NCBI GenBank assembly: GCA_017557865.1
Contig: JAFYXW010000001.1
Coordinates: 1 to 64,000 of the forward strand
Origin: Candidatus Saccharimonadota bacterium
Lineage (GTDB): Bacteria > Patescibacteriota > Saccharimonadia > Saccharimonadales > Saccharimonadaceae
Direction of reading: 5' to 3'
DNA: 64,000 nt
The notes beneath the pieces are model-generated. The model saw nothing but the letters and a program-made list of their open reading frames with translations. It did no database searches and was not told the DNA's origin. Shown in pieces: positions 42,423 through 51,201 of this stretch (within the stretch, counting starts at the first letter, position 1; each line of letters starts with the position of its first letter). The translations under genes were made by a program, and so were the position numbers.

Positions 42423-43792
42423 TATGCTAGCTCCTTCGAGAATTCAATTAACGACTTGTCGCTGCGGCGTGGTCCAACTAGTTGTAAGCCGATTGGAAGA
42501 CCAGCTTTGGTCTTTCCTGCCGGAATGGTGAGTCCAGGAACACCAGCTAGGTTCAAAGGTACACTCATTACGTCTTCTAGGTACATAGATACAGGATCGT
42601 CGACTTTTTCGCCAAGCTTAAAGGCTGGGTTTGGTGCTACTGGAGTAAGGATTGCATCGCACTTGGAGAAGGCTTCTAGGTATTCGTTTACAATGAGAGT
42701 GCGGGCTTTTGCGGCCTTAAGGAAGTATGCATCATAAAAGCCAGACGACAGTACAAAGTTGCCAATCATAATACGGCGCTTGTTCTCCGGCATAAAGCCT
42801 TCACTTCTAGTATTTGGATAGAGGGCCTCGAGGTTTGCCGAGTCCTCAGAACGAAAACCATAGCGTACGCCGTCATAACGTGAAAGGTTGGAGGCAATTT
42901 CGGCTGGCACAATAATATAATATGCGGCAAGTGCATACTTTAGGGCTGGCATCTCGAGCTCTACAATCTCGTGGCCACTAGCTTTCAAAGCTTCACATTT
43001 GTCTTTCAAGGCTTGCCTAATCTCTAGATCAACGGAATCGTTATCGAAATCTTTAATAATGCCAATCTTTTTAACCTTCTTTGCTTCGCTTTCATTGTAG
43101 TAATCTGGCAAAGTCGTGAGATCTTTTGGATCCTGGCCAGAAGCAACTTCCATTAGCAAATTCATGTCGTCTGGAGTCTTGGTGAAGAAGCCAACGCAAT
43201 CTGTAGAAGAGGCCATCGCCACAACGCCATAGCGAGAGATAGTGCCATAAGTAGGCTTGAGACCATAAACACCGTTAAAGGATGCCGGCTGGCGAATTGA
43301 GCCACCAGTATCGGTGCCGGTTGCGAACTCCACGATATCCAGTGCTACTGCCACAGCCGAACCACCGGATGAGCCGCCAGACACACGTTCACGATCGTGA
43401 GAATTTAAGGTTGGCCCAAAGTACGAGTTCTCGGTAGAGGAACCGTGTGCAAAGGCGTCCATATTGGTGCGTCCAATCATAATTGCGCCCTCTTTCTCTA
43501 ATTTTTCTATAGCTGTAGCCGTAATTGGTGAAGTAAAGCCCTCCAAAATATGCGCCGAGGCGGTAGTTTCGCCCTCAGGGCTCAGAAAGTTATCTTTCAT
43601 AGCAAAAGGTACGCCAGCAAGTTTTCCTACTTCTTCACCGCGAGCAATTTTGGCATCGATCTCGGCAGCTCTCTTCAAAGCGCCCTCTTCGTTTAAATAA
43701 GTAAAAATATTGTAATCTGCAAAATGTTTAGCTTTGGTAAGAGCATCTTTTACAAGCTGAGTTGCAGTTACGGTTTTGTTTGCAGTTTTCAT
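42422..43792 (-). CDS. gatA: Asp/Glu-tRNA amidotransferase subunit A
   Basis: GatA is the amidase-signature subunit that releases ammonia from glutamine. The 456-aa protein has the catalytic triad Lys in PFAMKDNF, and the serine motif GSSGGSAVAVALDIVEFATGTDTGGSIRQPA. Start and stop each overlap a neighbour by one base (TAATG). Ribosomes should pass directly from gatC to gatA. Confidence 0.96.
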   Translation of the reverse strand: MKTANKTVTATQLVKDALTKAKHFADYNIFTYLNEEGALKRAAEIDAKIARGEEVGKLAGVPFAMKDNFLSPEGETTASAHILEGFTSPITATAIEKLEKEGAIMIGRTNMDAFAHGSSTENSYFGPTLNSHDRERVSGGSSGGSAVAVALDIVEFATGTDTGGSIRQPASFNGVYGLKPTYGTISRYGVVAMASSTDCVGFFTKTPDDMNLLMEVASGQDPKDLTTLPDYYNESEAKKVKKIGIIKDFDNDSVDLEIRQALKDKCEALKASGHEIVELEMPALKYALAAYYIIVPAEIASNLSRYDGVRYGFRSEDSANLEALYPNTRSEGFMPENKRRIMIGNFVLSSGFYDAYFLKAAKARTLIVNEYLEAFSKCDAILTPVAPNPAFKLGEKVDDPVSMYLEDVMSVPLNLAGVPGLTIPAGKTKAGLPIGLQLVGPRRSDKSLIEFSKELA

Positions 43793-44079
43793 TACAATAC
43801 CTTTGGTACCTTTATTTGGTTATCTTTTTCTTCTTTGGTTAAAGCGAGCAATTGTTCTCTGGTGGCGTCTTGTGGCAAAATCTCGTCATTCCGCCAGACG
43901 TTCTCCATTTCAAAAACTTGGTAAGTTGGTTCTACGTCGTCAGTATTTAGTTCGTCTAGTTGTGAAATGTATTTAATAATTCCCTGCAAGTCTCCGCCAA
44001 GTTTTTCGATTTCTTTTTCAGACAACGAAAAATCAGACAAATTAGACAAATGCAAAATGTCCTCGCGTTTTATTTCCAT
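43792..44079 (-). CDS. gatC: Asp/Glu-tRNA amidotransferase subunit C
   Basis: GatC stabilises the GatA-GatB complex. The 95-aa protein begins MEIKREDILHLSNLSDFSLSEKE and contains the family GIIKYISQLDELNTDDVEPTY segment. TATAAT ends 7 nt before the ATG, suggesting a leaderless or nearly leaderless mRNA. It heads the gatC-gatA-HEPN-gatB operon. Confidence 0.93.
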   Translation of the reverse strand: MEIKREDILHLSNLSDFSLSEKEIEKLGGDLQGIIKYISQLDELNTDDVEPTYQVFEMENVWRNDEILPQDATREQLLALTKEEKDNQIKVPKVL

Positions 44080-44096
44080 AACTTAAATTATACCAG

Positions 44097-45737
44097 TTAT
44101 TTGGCGTTTTTAAAGAGTATTTTTTTCACGTAGTTAATAATTGGTTCTGCTTCACTAAGATTTAGGAAGAAACTGGCAATTACATAGGCAGCGAAAGATA
44201 CCGCTGAAATAAGCAAGAATTTTGGAATAGTACTGACGAGAGAATTATCTGTAATCATCAGTGGGAAGAATTTTGTCATCGAAAATGCTACACAGCCTGT
44301 AATCGCGGTCGCCATAACCATGCGTACCATTGCTCTCCAATAACTCTTGTCTAGTAATTTAGAATGTGAGCGCCACTGCAAAATAGCTAGCAGTATAATT
44401 ATTTCTACAATTGCCCCAATCGATTGTGCCAAACCTAAGCCGTCTACGCCCCAACCCAGGAAGAAGAACCAGACTGAGAGTAGAATTGTAAGACCAATAG
44501 CGAAAATGGAGACGATAAATGGAGTCTTGGTGTCTTGGTAGGCATAAAACCCACGCGATGCAATATGAAAAACTGAACGCGCAAAAATCGCAATACATAG
44601 AGCTCCGAGAATTGACGCAATCGTGCCGTTACTATCGTTATTACCAACGTTCGAGATAAAGCTTACTACGTAACCACGTGCGAAAAAGGCAATCACGGAT
44701 ACCGGCAAAGCAATCCATGTAATGGTGCGAAGCGCCTGCCTAAATGTGTTATAAAATTCGTGTTGGTCTCCTTGGCCCAACTCCTCGGTAAGCTTCGGGA
44801 AGAAAGCCGTAGAAATTGCTACGCCGACCAAATTTACAGGCATTTGGTGCAGAGCTGAGGCTTGGTTAAATGATCTTACCGCACCAGCGCCCATTCTAGA
44901 GGATAGGTTGGTGTTAACGATAGAGTTTACGTAATCAATTCCCTGGTCCAGTGAGCGCGGAGGCAAAAGTTTTAGAATGGTGCGGAAGCCCTGGTTCTTC
45001 CAATTAATTTTAAAGTCGTAATCGAAGCCTAGACCAAATAGGCCAATCAAAGACACGATAAGCTGTAAAATCGCGCCTAGAATCACGCCCAGAGCTACAC
45101 CCATGATACCGCCTTCGAAGATTTGTACTCCAAAGAGGTTTATACCGCCCGTAAACCACGTGATACCAATGATGATGCCTATATTATATATAGCAGGTGC
45201 AAACGAATAGAATACGAATCTTCCTACTGCCTGCTGGATAGATGTAATCACGGTGGCAATGCTAAATAGGAATGGGTTAATTGCGATCACGCGGGTCATA
45301 TTAATCGCCAAAATCATACCAGATTCGTCTAGGCCTGGACTTACGATGTAGCGAATCAAAGGATCCGCAAAGATCATAATTAATATACTAGTGATCAAAG
45401 TAAAGATAGCTAGTAGGTTCAAAAGGCTAGAAGATAGTTCCCATGCAGATTTTTTATTGCCGCCAGCCAAACGTTGGTTGAAGACCGGGATAAAAGATAC
45501 GGACAAAGCCCCAGAAGTGAGAATAAAGAACATGAAATCTGGGATCGTGAATGCCGCCGTGTAGGCGTCGATACCAGTAGGATAAGTACCAAGATAATAA
45601 GAGTTTAAAAGCCGGTCGCGGAAGAGCCCGAGCAGGGCTGAAATGAGTGTAGAACTTGCTAAAACGACTGCAGCAGACTTTACAGATAGCTTGATGTTTG
45701 CAAGTTGAACTACCGACTTAAAACGAAATTTTTTCAT
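44097..45737 (-). CDS. murJ: Lipid II flippase MurJ (MviN family)
   Basis: A 546-aa protein with about 14 hydrophobic segments of the MATE-like fold. Family text includes SAAVVLASSTLISALLGLFRDRLL at the N-terminus, GALSVSFIPVFNQ and the ALHQMPVNLVGVAISTAFFPKL region. MurJ moves lipid II outward for PBP1A and FtsW/FtsI. I place the start at 45737 (MKKFRFKS); earlier codons overlap the promoter. TATAAT ends 7 nt before it. The gene is divergent from PBP1A through a shared bidirectional promoter. Confidence 0.9.
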   Translation of the reverse strand: MKKFRFKSVVQLANIKLSVKSAAVVLASSTLISALLGLFRDRLLNSYYLGTYPTGIDAYTAAFTIPDFMFFILTSGALSVSFIPVFNQRLAGGNKKSAWELSSSLLNLLAIFTLITSILIMIFADPLIRYIVSPGLDESGMILAINMTRVIAINPFLFSIATVITSIQQAVGRFVFYSFAPAIYNIGIIIGITWFTGGINLFGVQIFEGGIMGVALGVILGAILQLIVSLIGLFGLGFDYDFKINWKNQGFRTILKLLPPRSLDQGIDYVNSIVNTNLSSRMGAGAVRSFNQASALHQMPVNLVGVAISTAFFPKLTEELGQGDQHEFYNTFRQALRTITWIALPVSVIAFFARGYVVSFISNVGNNDSNGTIASILGALCIAIFARSVFHIASRGFYAYQDTKTPFIVSIFAIGLTILLSVWFFFLGWGVDGLGLAQSIGAIVEIIILLAILQWRSHSKLLDKSYWRAMVRMVMATAITGCVAFSMTKFFPLMITDNSLVSTIPKFLLISAVSFAAYVIASFFLNLSEAEPIINYVKKILFKNAK

Positions 45738-45744
45738 ATTTATT

Positions 45745-45764
45745 ATTATATCACGTGTTATAAT
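45745..45764. promoter_or_regulatory. Bidirectional promoter for murJ and the class A PBP
   Basis: Two extended -10 elements face outward from a central CACGTG: ATTATA (45745-45750, leftward TGATATAAT) and TATAAT (45759-45764, rightward TGTTATAAT). The 20-bp block is a near-perfect palindrome. Both transcripts would begin within a base of their ATG. Confidence 0.75.
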
Positions 45765-45770
45765 ATACAT

Positions 45771-48464
45771 ATGATTAAAAAGAAATCAGAAGTTATTTTG
45801 CCGTCAAAAAAGGCTGACAAAACAAAAAAAGAACAGCCAAAAAAGCCGGTAAAGAAAAAAACTAATCTATACAGTAGCCTTAGCTACAAGCATAAGGCCA
45901 AAAAAGAAGCTGAAGCACGCCGTAAGGCAGAAGATTTGGCTACTCTTCCAAAAGAGCCGGTCAAAAGATTCTTTGCTCGTCTTCATCCAAAACGTGTATT
46001 TAAATGGTGGTTTTCTTGGCGTGGCCAAAAGGCTATCCTCAAATTCTTTGCTGCCTGTATTCTAATCTTTATTATTCTAATCGGCGGGCTTTTCCTTTAC
46101 TACAAGAAAGACCTAGACGAAATTCGCCTAGACGAAATGAACATTGCCGAGACTGTTAATACTTACCTAGATCGTAACGGTGAAGTTTTGTGGAAAGACA
46201 CTGGTAGCGACAACTATCGTCTCGTGATCGACGCCGAAGAAATTCCAGAGAATCTAAAAAATGCTACTATCGCTATCGAGGACCGCAACTTCTATAACCA
46301 TATAGGTGTAGATTTCATTGGTCTTACTCGTGCATTCTTTAGTACTATTACTGGTAAACAAGTTCAGGGTGGCTCTACACTTACTCAACAGTTAATCAAG
46401 CAAGTTTACTTTGCCGACGAAGCTCAAAGTGCAGACCGTGGTGGTATCGCTCGTAAAATCAAAGAGTTGATCTTGGCCGTAGAGCTTGAGCGTATGTACT
46501 CCAAAGAGCAAATTCTTACCATGTATCTAAACCAATCGCCATATGGCGGTCGTCGTAACGGTGTAGAGTCTGCCGCCAAAACTTATTTTGGCAAATCCGC
46601 CAAAGATTTGACGCTCGCCGAATGTGCTTTGCTTGCTGCTATTCCGAACAACCCAGGCCTTTATAACCCATATAACGAATACGGCAACGAAGATTTGCTT
46701 TGGCGTCAACGTTATACTTTGGACGTAATGGCCGAAATGGGCTTTATTACCAAAGAAGAAGCCGAAGAGGCTAAAGCCGTCGCAATCCTAGACACTATCA
46801 AGCCAGAAGCTAGCCAATACGAAGGCATTAAAGCTCCACACTTTGTGCTTGCTGTCAAAGAGCAACTAGAAGAAAAATATGGTATTTCTACCTTGCGTGC
46901 TGGTGGTTGGACTATTAAAACCACACTAGATCTTCGCGCCCAACAAGCTGCCGAAGAAGCAGTTCGCACTGGTTCATCCATGTTCTATATCAATGGCTCG
47001 GACAACATCGCTCTGGCCTCTATCGACGTAGAAACATCGCAAGTTATTGCCATGGTCGGTTCAGTTGACTTCAACAACCCAGTCTACGGCTCCTATAACG
47101 CCGCCAATGCCTTGCTTGAGCCAGGCTCTACTATTAAGCCTGTTCTAGACTACACGCCACTACTTATGCAACGTGAAGGCATTAATTATGGCCCAGGTAC
47201 AATTCTAAGAGATGAGAATATCGACGCTATCTACTGTAACGGGAATGTAGGTGGTTGTAGATTGCGTAACTACACCGGCGCGTTCTATGGTAATATCACT
47301 ATCCGCCAAGCTCTTTCGAACTCTCTTAACATTCCAGCTGTAAAGGCACTATATATAAATGGTATCGACAATTCGCTCAACATCCTTCATGAGCTTGGTG
47401 ATAAATCCTACTGTGAAGAGCCAGGCAACTATGGTTTGTCTATCGCCATCGGCTCAGGTTGTAACGTTAGACTAATCGAACATGCCAACGCCTATGCTTC
47501 CCTTGCTCGTGGCGGCTCTTACAAAGACATTACCTATGTTTTGGAAGTCAAAAATGACGCTGGCGACGTAATTGAAAGCTGGACTGATACTGCTGGTAAA
47601 AGAGTTGTTGACCCACAGGTTGCTTACATGATTTGGGATATCCTGCATGATCCTGTAGCACGTGCCTCCTTGGTGTGGGGTTCTCAGTCCTATGCTTACG
47701 GTTTCGTCATCCCAGGCGTAGAAACCGCATCCAAGACCGGTACTACTACTACATCCAACTCACAAGAAACTAAGGACTCTTTGATGATTAGCTACTCTCC
47801 AGCCATCTCCACAGTGGTCTGGAACGGTAAACACGATGGTTCCGGTCTTTGGAACTCGGATAACTCCATCGTACGCCGCGTTGCCAACGATTACATGTCG
47901 GCTGTTCACTTGAATGTCTATGCCCCAGAAGGCAAATGGACTCCAGGCGCACAAGTTGCTCAACCTGCTGGCATGCAAAGATTAACCGTCAATGGTAAAA
48001 CCGATATCTGGCCAAGCTGGTATAATGCTAGCAAAAACTCTGGCGTCGCTAAAGAAACTATGACGTTCAACCGTTATAACCACTTGCTAGCCAGCTCTTG
48101 TACAAACGAAAACTACAAGATTCAAATTGAGGTTACCAAGATTACCGATCCAATGACCGGCAAAGAAAACGTAGAAGTTCCAGCCCCATATAATAAAGAT
48201 ACTTCAGATACCTGTGATTACACACCACCTTCCGTTTCGTTGTCTGTCAGTGGCAATAATCTCGTTGCCGCCATCACCAAAGGCACGTATGGCATCGCTG
48301 GCTACACACTTTATGTAGATGGCGAAGACAAAGGCAGCGTTTCTGTAGGCGGAAACGGTGTGGTTAGTGGCTACACTTTGGAAGGCACCGAAAAAACCGT
48401 TAAGCTCACTATTTCGGATACAGCCGGATATTATGCTTCAAGCGAAGTTACTTTGAACCCTTAG
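45771..48464 (+). CDS. Class A penicillin-binding protein (PBP1A type)
   Basis: An 897-aa bifunctional enzyme. A Lys-rich cytoplasmic tail (about 95 residues) precedes a membrane span (KFFAACILIFIILIGGLFLYY). The GT51 domain has EDRNFYNHIGVD, GGSTLTQQLIKQ and the RKIKELILAVELE region. The transpeptidase domain has the SxxK motif STIK (LEPGSTIKPVL), SNSLN and SKTGTT. A C-terminal extension of about 100 residues ends in a small beta domain. I start at the ATG at 45771; the 22 codons before it overlap the promoter. It overlaps the end of the PIN-TRAM gene by 17 bp. Confidence 0.93.
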   Translation: MIKKKSEVILPSKKADKTKKEQPKKPVKKKTNLYSSLSYKHKAKKEAEARRKAEDLATLPKEPVKRFFARLHPKRVFKWWFSWRGQKAILKFFAACILIFIILIGGLFLYYKKDLDEIRLDEMNIAETVNTYLDRNGEVLWKDTGSDNYRLVIDAEEIPENLKNATIAIEDRNFYNHIGVDFIGLTRAFFSTITGKQVQGGSTLTQQLIKQVYFADEAQSADRGGIARKIKELILAVELERMYSKEQILTMYLNQSPYGGRRNGVESAAKTYFGKSAKDLTLAECALLAAIPNNPGLYNPYNEYGNEDLLWRQRYTLDVMAEMGFITKEEAEEAKAVAILDTIKPEASQYEGIKAPHFVLAVKEQLEEKYGISTLRAGGWTIKTTLDLRAQQAAEEAVRTGSSMFYINGSDNIALASIDVETSQVIAMVGSVDFNNPVYGSYNAANALLEPGSTIKPVLDYTPLLMQREGINYGPGTILRDENIDAIYCNGNVGGCRLRNYTGAFYGNITIRQALSNSLNIPAVKALYINGIDNSLNILHELGDKSYCEEPGNYGLSIAIGSGCNVRLIEHANAYASLARGGSYKDITYVLEVKNDAGDVIESWTDTAGKRVVDPQVAYMIWDILHDPVARASLVWGSQSYAYGFVIPGVETASKTGTTTTSNSQETKDSLMISYSPAISTVVWNGKHDGSGLWNSDNSIVRRVANDYMSAVHLNVYAPEGKWTPGAQVAQPAGMQRLTVNGKTDIWPSWYNASKNSGVAKETMTFNRYNHLLASSCTNENYKIQIEVTKITDPMTGKENVEVPAPYNKDTSDTCDYTPPSVSLSVSGNNLVAAITKGTYGIAGYTLYVDGEDKGSVSVGGNGVVSGYTLEGTEKTVKLTISDTAGYYASSEVTLNP

Positions 48465-49137
48465 TGATTTTAGCGAAAATCATTCTACCAGCAGAAGTTT
48501 CGTGGAATTTAATAAATTCCACGTTTACTTCTTTGCCGACTTTATTTGCAGCGTTATCTACTACCACCATCATGCCATTAGCTAAATGGCCTACACCTTG
48601 TCCACGACCAGAGCCTTTTTCTGTAATTAATACAGTGGCTTTCTCGCCTGGCAAAAACTCCATCCGAACAGCCAGCGCAAGGTCGTTTACGTTCAAGGTT
48701 TTAATTTTCTCAGCCTCAGCTACTTTGATTAAATTATAATCAAGCGTCAAAATTGCACCTTTAGTTTCTTTGGCATATTTTAATAGCTCTTCATCTACTT
48801 TTTTGTGGCCATCACCGTCATCGACGATTTCGACATTAATATCAATCACGCGCTCTAACTCGGATGCGGCTTCGAGCCCTGCTCGTGCACGGCTGCGTTT
48901 TTCGGCGTCCTTGCCGTCGGCCAGTAGTTGCAGTTCGCGTAGCACGCTTTTTAAAATGATAAAATCACCGTCCATAAAACCGCTACGCGTAATATTGAGG
49001 ATTCTGCCATCGATGAGGGCAGAAGTATCAACATAGATTTTACGACGACTGTTTAAATTTGGTTTGTACTTACGAACTGTAAGTATCGTGGTCTCAGCCA
49101 AAATTACGAGCACCACTATTAAAATAAATAATTCCAT
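48448..49137 (-). CDS. PIN-TRAM domain protein (YacL-like)
   Basis: A 229-aa protein with an N-terminal membrane span (about residues 2-20), a PIN nuclease domain beginning IYVDTSALIDGRIL (about residue 35) with acidic D/E residues through LTLDYNLIKVAE, and a C-terminal TRAM domain (GQGVGHLANGMMVVVDNA). YacL-like proteins are thought to act in RNA or DNA processing at the membrane. It starts 7 bp after the phosphoketolase C-half gene and is probably in that operon. Confidence 0.85.
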   Translation of the reverse strand: MELFILIVVLVILAETTILTVRKYKPNLNSRRKIYVDTSALIDGRILNITRSGFMDGDFIILKSVLRELQLLADGKDAEKRSRARAGLEAASELERVIDINVEIVDDGDGHKKVDEELLKYAKETKGAILTLDYNLIKVAEAEKIKTLNVNDLALAVRMEFLPGEKATVLITEKGSGRGQGVGHLANGMMVVVDNAANKVGKEVNVEFIKFHETSAGRMIFAKITKGSK

Positions 49138-49144
49138 TACAAGG

Positions 49145-50296
49145 CTATTTTATCAAATCTTCGCCAAAATTCACAGCATGAGTATGATTTTCTGCTAGGA
49201 TGCTTTGGTATTTCTGGACTAGATTGTCGCGGTGCATTACATTCGCAACATCCATTGCGATATCATAACGCGAAGCTGCATTCCTTCGTAACATTTCAAA
49301 TGGCGTAGTAGTTGAGCCTTCTTCATTAAACCCATGCACGCGTAGCCTTCTGCGCTCGGTGTAGTTTTCTAGAATATTCTCCAAGGTTTCTGGATAACCG
49401 TGGAAGCTAGCAATGATTGGATGATGCTCGGTAAATAATTTCGCAAATTTTTCCTTTGTAAGCTTGTTGTCGATAGTGCCAATTGCGCGATAAGAAAGTG
49501 CATTGATACTGACAAAACGAAGTTTTACTCCTGGTAAATCTTCGCGGATAATTTTCATGGCCTCCAAAGTCTCGCGCGTAGCAATATCACCAGCTGCCGC
49601 CAGCACAAAATCAGGCTCAGGGTCGGAAACAGGCTCCCAAATCATAGCACCGCCATTATGGTAGTATGAATCTGCCTGCTCCTCGTCCAGATACCTGGCG
49701 CTCGGATTCTTATTAAATGTTGTAAGATTTACAACATCTTTAGAAGATAGCATGTATTTGTAGGCACTTTCTGCTGCTACGTCGTCAACTGGGAAAATAC
49801 AGTTAGCTAGACCAGATGGAACACCAAGTAGAGTAGTAATTAAGGCTGGCGATTGGTGCGTAAAACCATTATGGTCTTGCCGCCAACATGTAGAAGTAGA
49901 AAGCAAATTAACTGCTGGGATAGGATCGCTCCACTCAACTTCTTTCGCTTGTTTAATGAATTTGATTTGTTGTAAGAGCTGAGCCGTAATCACCGAGAAG
50001 AAAGCCTCGTAACTACCCATCATGGCGCGCTCGCCATTCATCAAGTGCCCGGTCATCACCGAAAACAACACGTTTTCGGATAGCATTTCAACAATGCGTC
50101 CATTTGGTGCTTCTGGTAAGTCCCAAGCCTGCTGGTTCAAATTCCCCCACGCGCGTTTCTCGACGTCAAATACTGCATCAAATTTGTTTGATGTGGTTTC
50201 GTCTGGCGAGAAGAAATAAAAATGCGGATCTTCTACTAAAGTTTGTTTTAATAAACTTCCAATTCTTTCGGCTGGGCTATACAAATTATTGTCCAT
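49145..50296 (-). CDS. Phosphoketolase, C-terminal half (Pyr and C domains)
   Basis: Phosphoketolase splits xylulose-5-P or fructose-6-P with phosphate to acetyl-P, using thiamine diphosphate. This 383-aa protein carries the second part: GSYEAFFSVITAQLLQQIKF, STSTCWRQDHNGFTHQSP (family CWRQDHNGFSHQ), and FHGYPETLENILENY. The usual single protein is about 790 aa. Its ATG (50296, GGAG five bases upstream) lies inside the end of the N-half gene (11-bp overlap, +1 frame); an ATG at 50311 (AAGG upstream) is an alternative. Separate ribosome sites suggest a genuine two-gene enzyme. Confidence 0.85.
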   Translation of the reverse strand: MDNNLYSPAERIGSLLKQTLVEDPHFYFFSPDETTSNKFDAVFDVEKRAWGNLNQQAWDLPEAPNGRIVEMLSENVLFSVMTGHLMNGERAMMGSYEAFFSVITAQLLQQIKFIKQAKEVEWSDPIPAVNLLSTSTCWRQDHNGFTHQSPALITTLLGVPSGLANCIFPVDDVAAESAYKYMLSSKDVVNLTTFNKNPSARYLDEEQADSYYHNGGAMIWEPVSDPEPDFVLAAAGDIATRETLEAMKIIREDLPGVKLRFVSINALSYRAIGTIDNKLTKEKFAKLFTEHHPIIASFHGYPETLENILENYTERRRLRVHGFNEEGSTTTPFEMLRRNAASRYDIAMDVANVMHRDNLVQKYQSILAENHTHAVNFGEDLIK

Positions 50297-51197
50297 TGAT
50301 GCTCCAATCATAAGACCTTAACCAGTCTTCCAAAATTTTTAGTTCGTTCTCGTCGGTAGCTGGGTTTTTGAGTGGAATTTGATGTGCTTCGTGATGGCGG
50401 TTTGGCCCAGTTTCACCTTTTTCGGTCTTTAAAATGTAGAACGGGTTTTCTACTTCTTTTTCTAGCGCTGCCTGGAACACTTCTGGATCATCACCATCAA
50501 TCGTTATCGGCGTAAAACCAAACCCACGAACAAGTTCATTTAATTCTCTCTCGGATTTGCGTGCATAAATAGATGGCGCCGAGATTTTGTAGCCGTTAAG
50601 ATGCAAAATCGGGAGCACGCGGCCGTTTTTGTCGCTGTCCATTAGGTTATGCAAGTTCAAAGAATCAATTGCCGTAGCAGTTTCGAGTTCGCCGTCGCCA
50701 ATGAGTACAGCCAAAGTCTTTTCTGGATGGCCTAGCGCTACGCCATAGGCGTTAGCAAGCGCATAGCCTAGTTCTCCACCTTCGGTAATAATGCCTGGCG
50801 TAAATGGACTGGCGTGCGATGGAAAACCATCCGGCCAAGAAAAGTTTTTACAAATGTAAGCCACACCCGCCGCATCGACAGTAGCGTTTTTGTCTACTTT
50901 TTCGAGTTCTCCATCTAAGAACAAGTTTGCTTGCAGCGCCGGAAAACCGTGGCCTGGTCCCAGTACAAAACTAAAATTCTCATCGTCTTTGTAATACTCT
51001 TTGAGGTTAGCATACGCTACATTAATGCCATGGCAAGTTCCCCAGTGTCCAAGTAGACGTGGCTTAATATCTGCCGGTTCCAATGGGCGCTTTAAAAGAA
51101 AATTGTCACGAAGATAAAGTTGGGCCACAGAAAGATAATCGCACGCGCGAATCCGGCGCCGGATGTTTTCAATATCGAGGCTGCCCACTCTTTTCAT
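50286..51197 (-). CDS. Phosphoketolase, N-terminal half (PP domain)
   Basis: A 303-aa protein with the thiamine-diphosphate-binding part: GHWGTCHGINVAYA, LGPGHGFPALQANLF, SHASPFTPGIITEGGELGYALANAYG, IGDGELETATAIDSL and LPILHLNGYKISAPS, then HEAHQIPL. It stops after LEDWLRSYDWSING, where the family protein would enter the linker to the Pyr domain. The halves total about 690 aa, so a linker of roughly 80 to 100 residues is missing. TAAAAT ends 6 nt before its ATG and overlaps the uvrB stop, so it has its own promoter. Active-site histidines appear retained. Confidence 0.87.
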   Translation of the reverse strand: MKRVGSLDIENIRRRIRACDYLSVAQLYLRDNFLLKRPLEPADIKPRLLGHWGTCHGINVAYANLKEYYKDDENFSFVLGPGHGFPALQANLFLDGELEKVDKNATVDAAGVAYICKNFSWPDGFPSHASPFTPGIITEGGELGYALANAYGVALGHPEKTLAVLIGDGELETATAIDSLNLHNLMDSDKNGRVLPILHLNGYKISAPSIYARKSERELNELVRGFGFTPITIDGDDPEVFQAALEKEVENPFYILKTEKGETGPNRHHEAHQIPLKNPATDENELKILEDWLRSYDWSINGQ

Positions 51198-51201
51198 AGT
51201 T

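Noticed and set aside
50286-50311. Phosphoketolase split as a simple sequencing frameshift
   Set aside because: Not excluded, but less likely: the second gene has its own ribosome site and ATG at the junction, and the family linker is absent on both sides, which one indel cannot explain.
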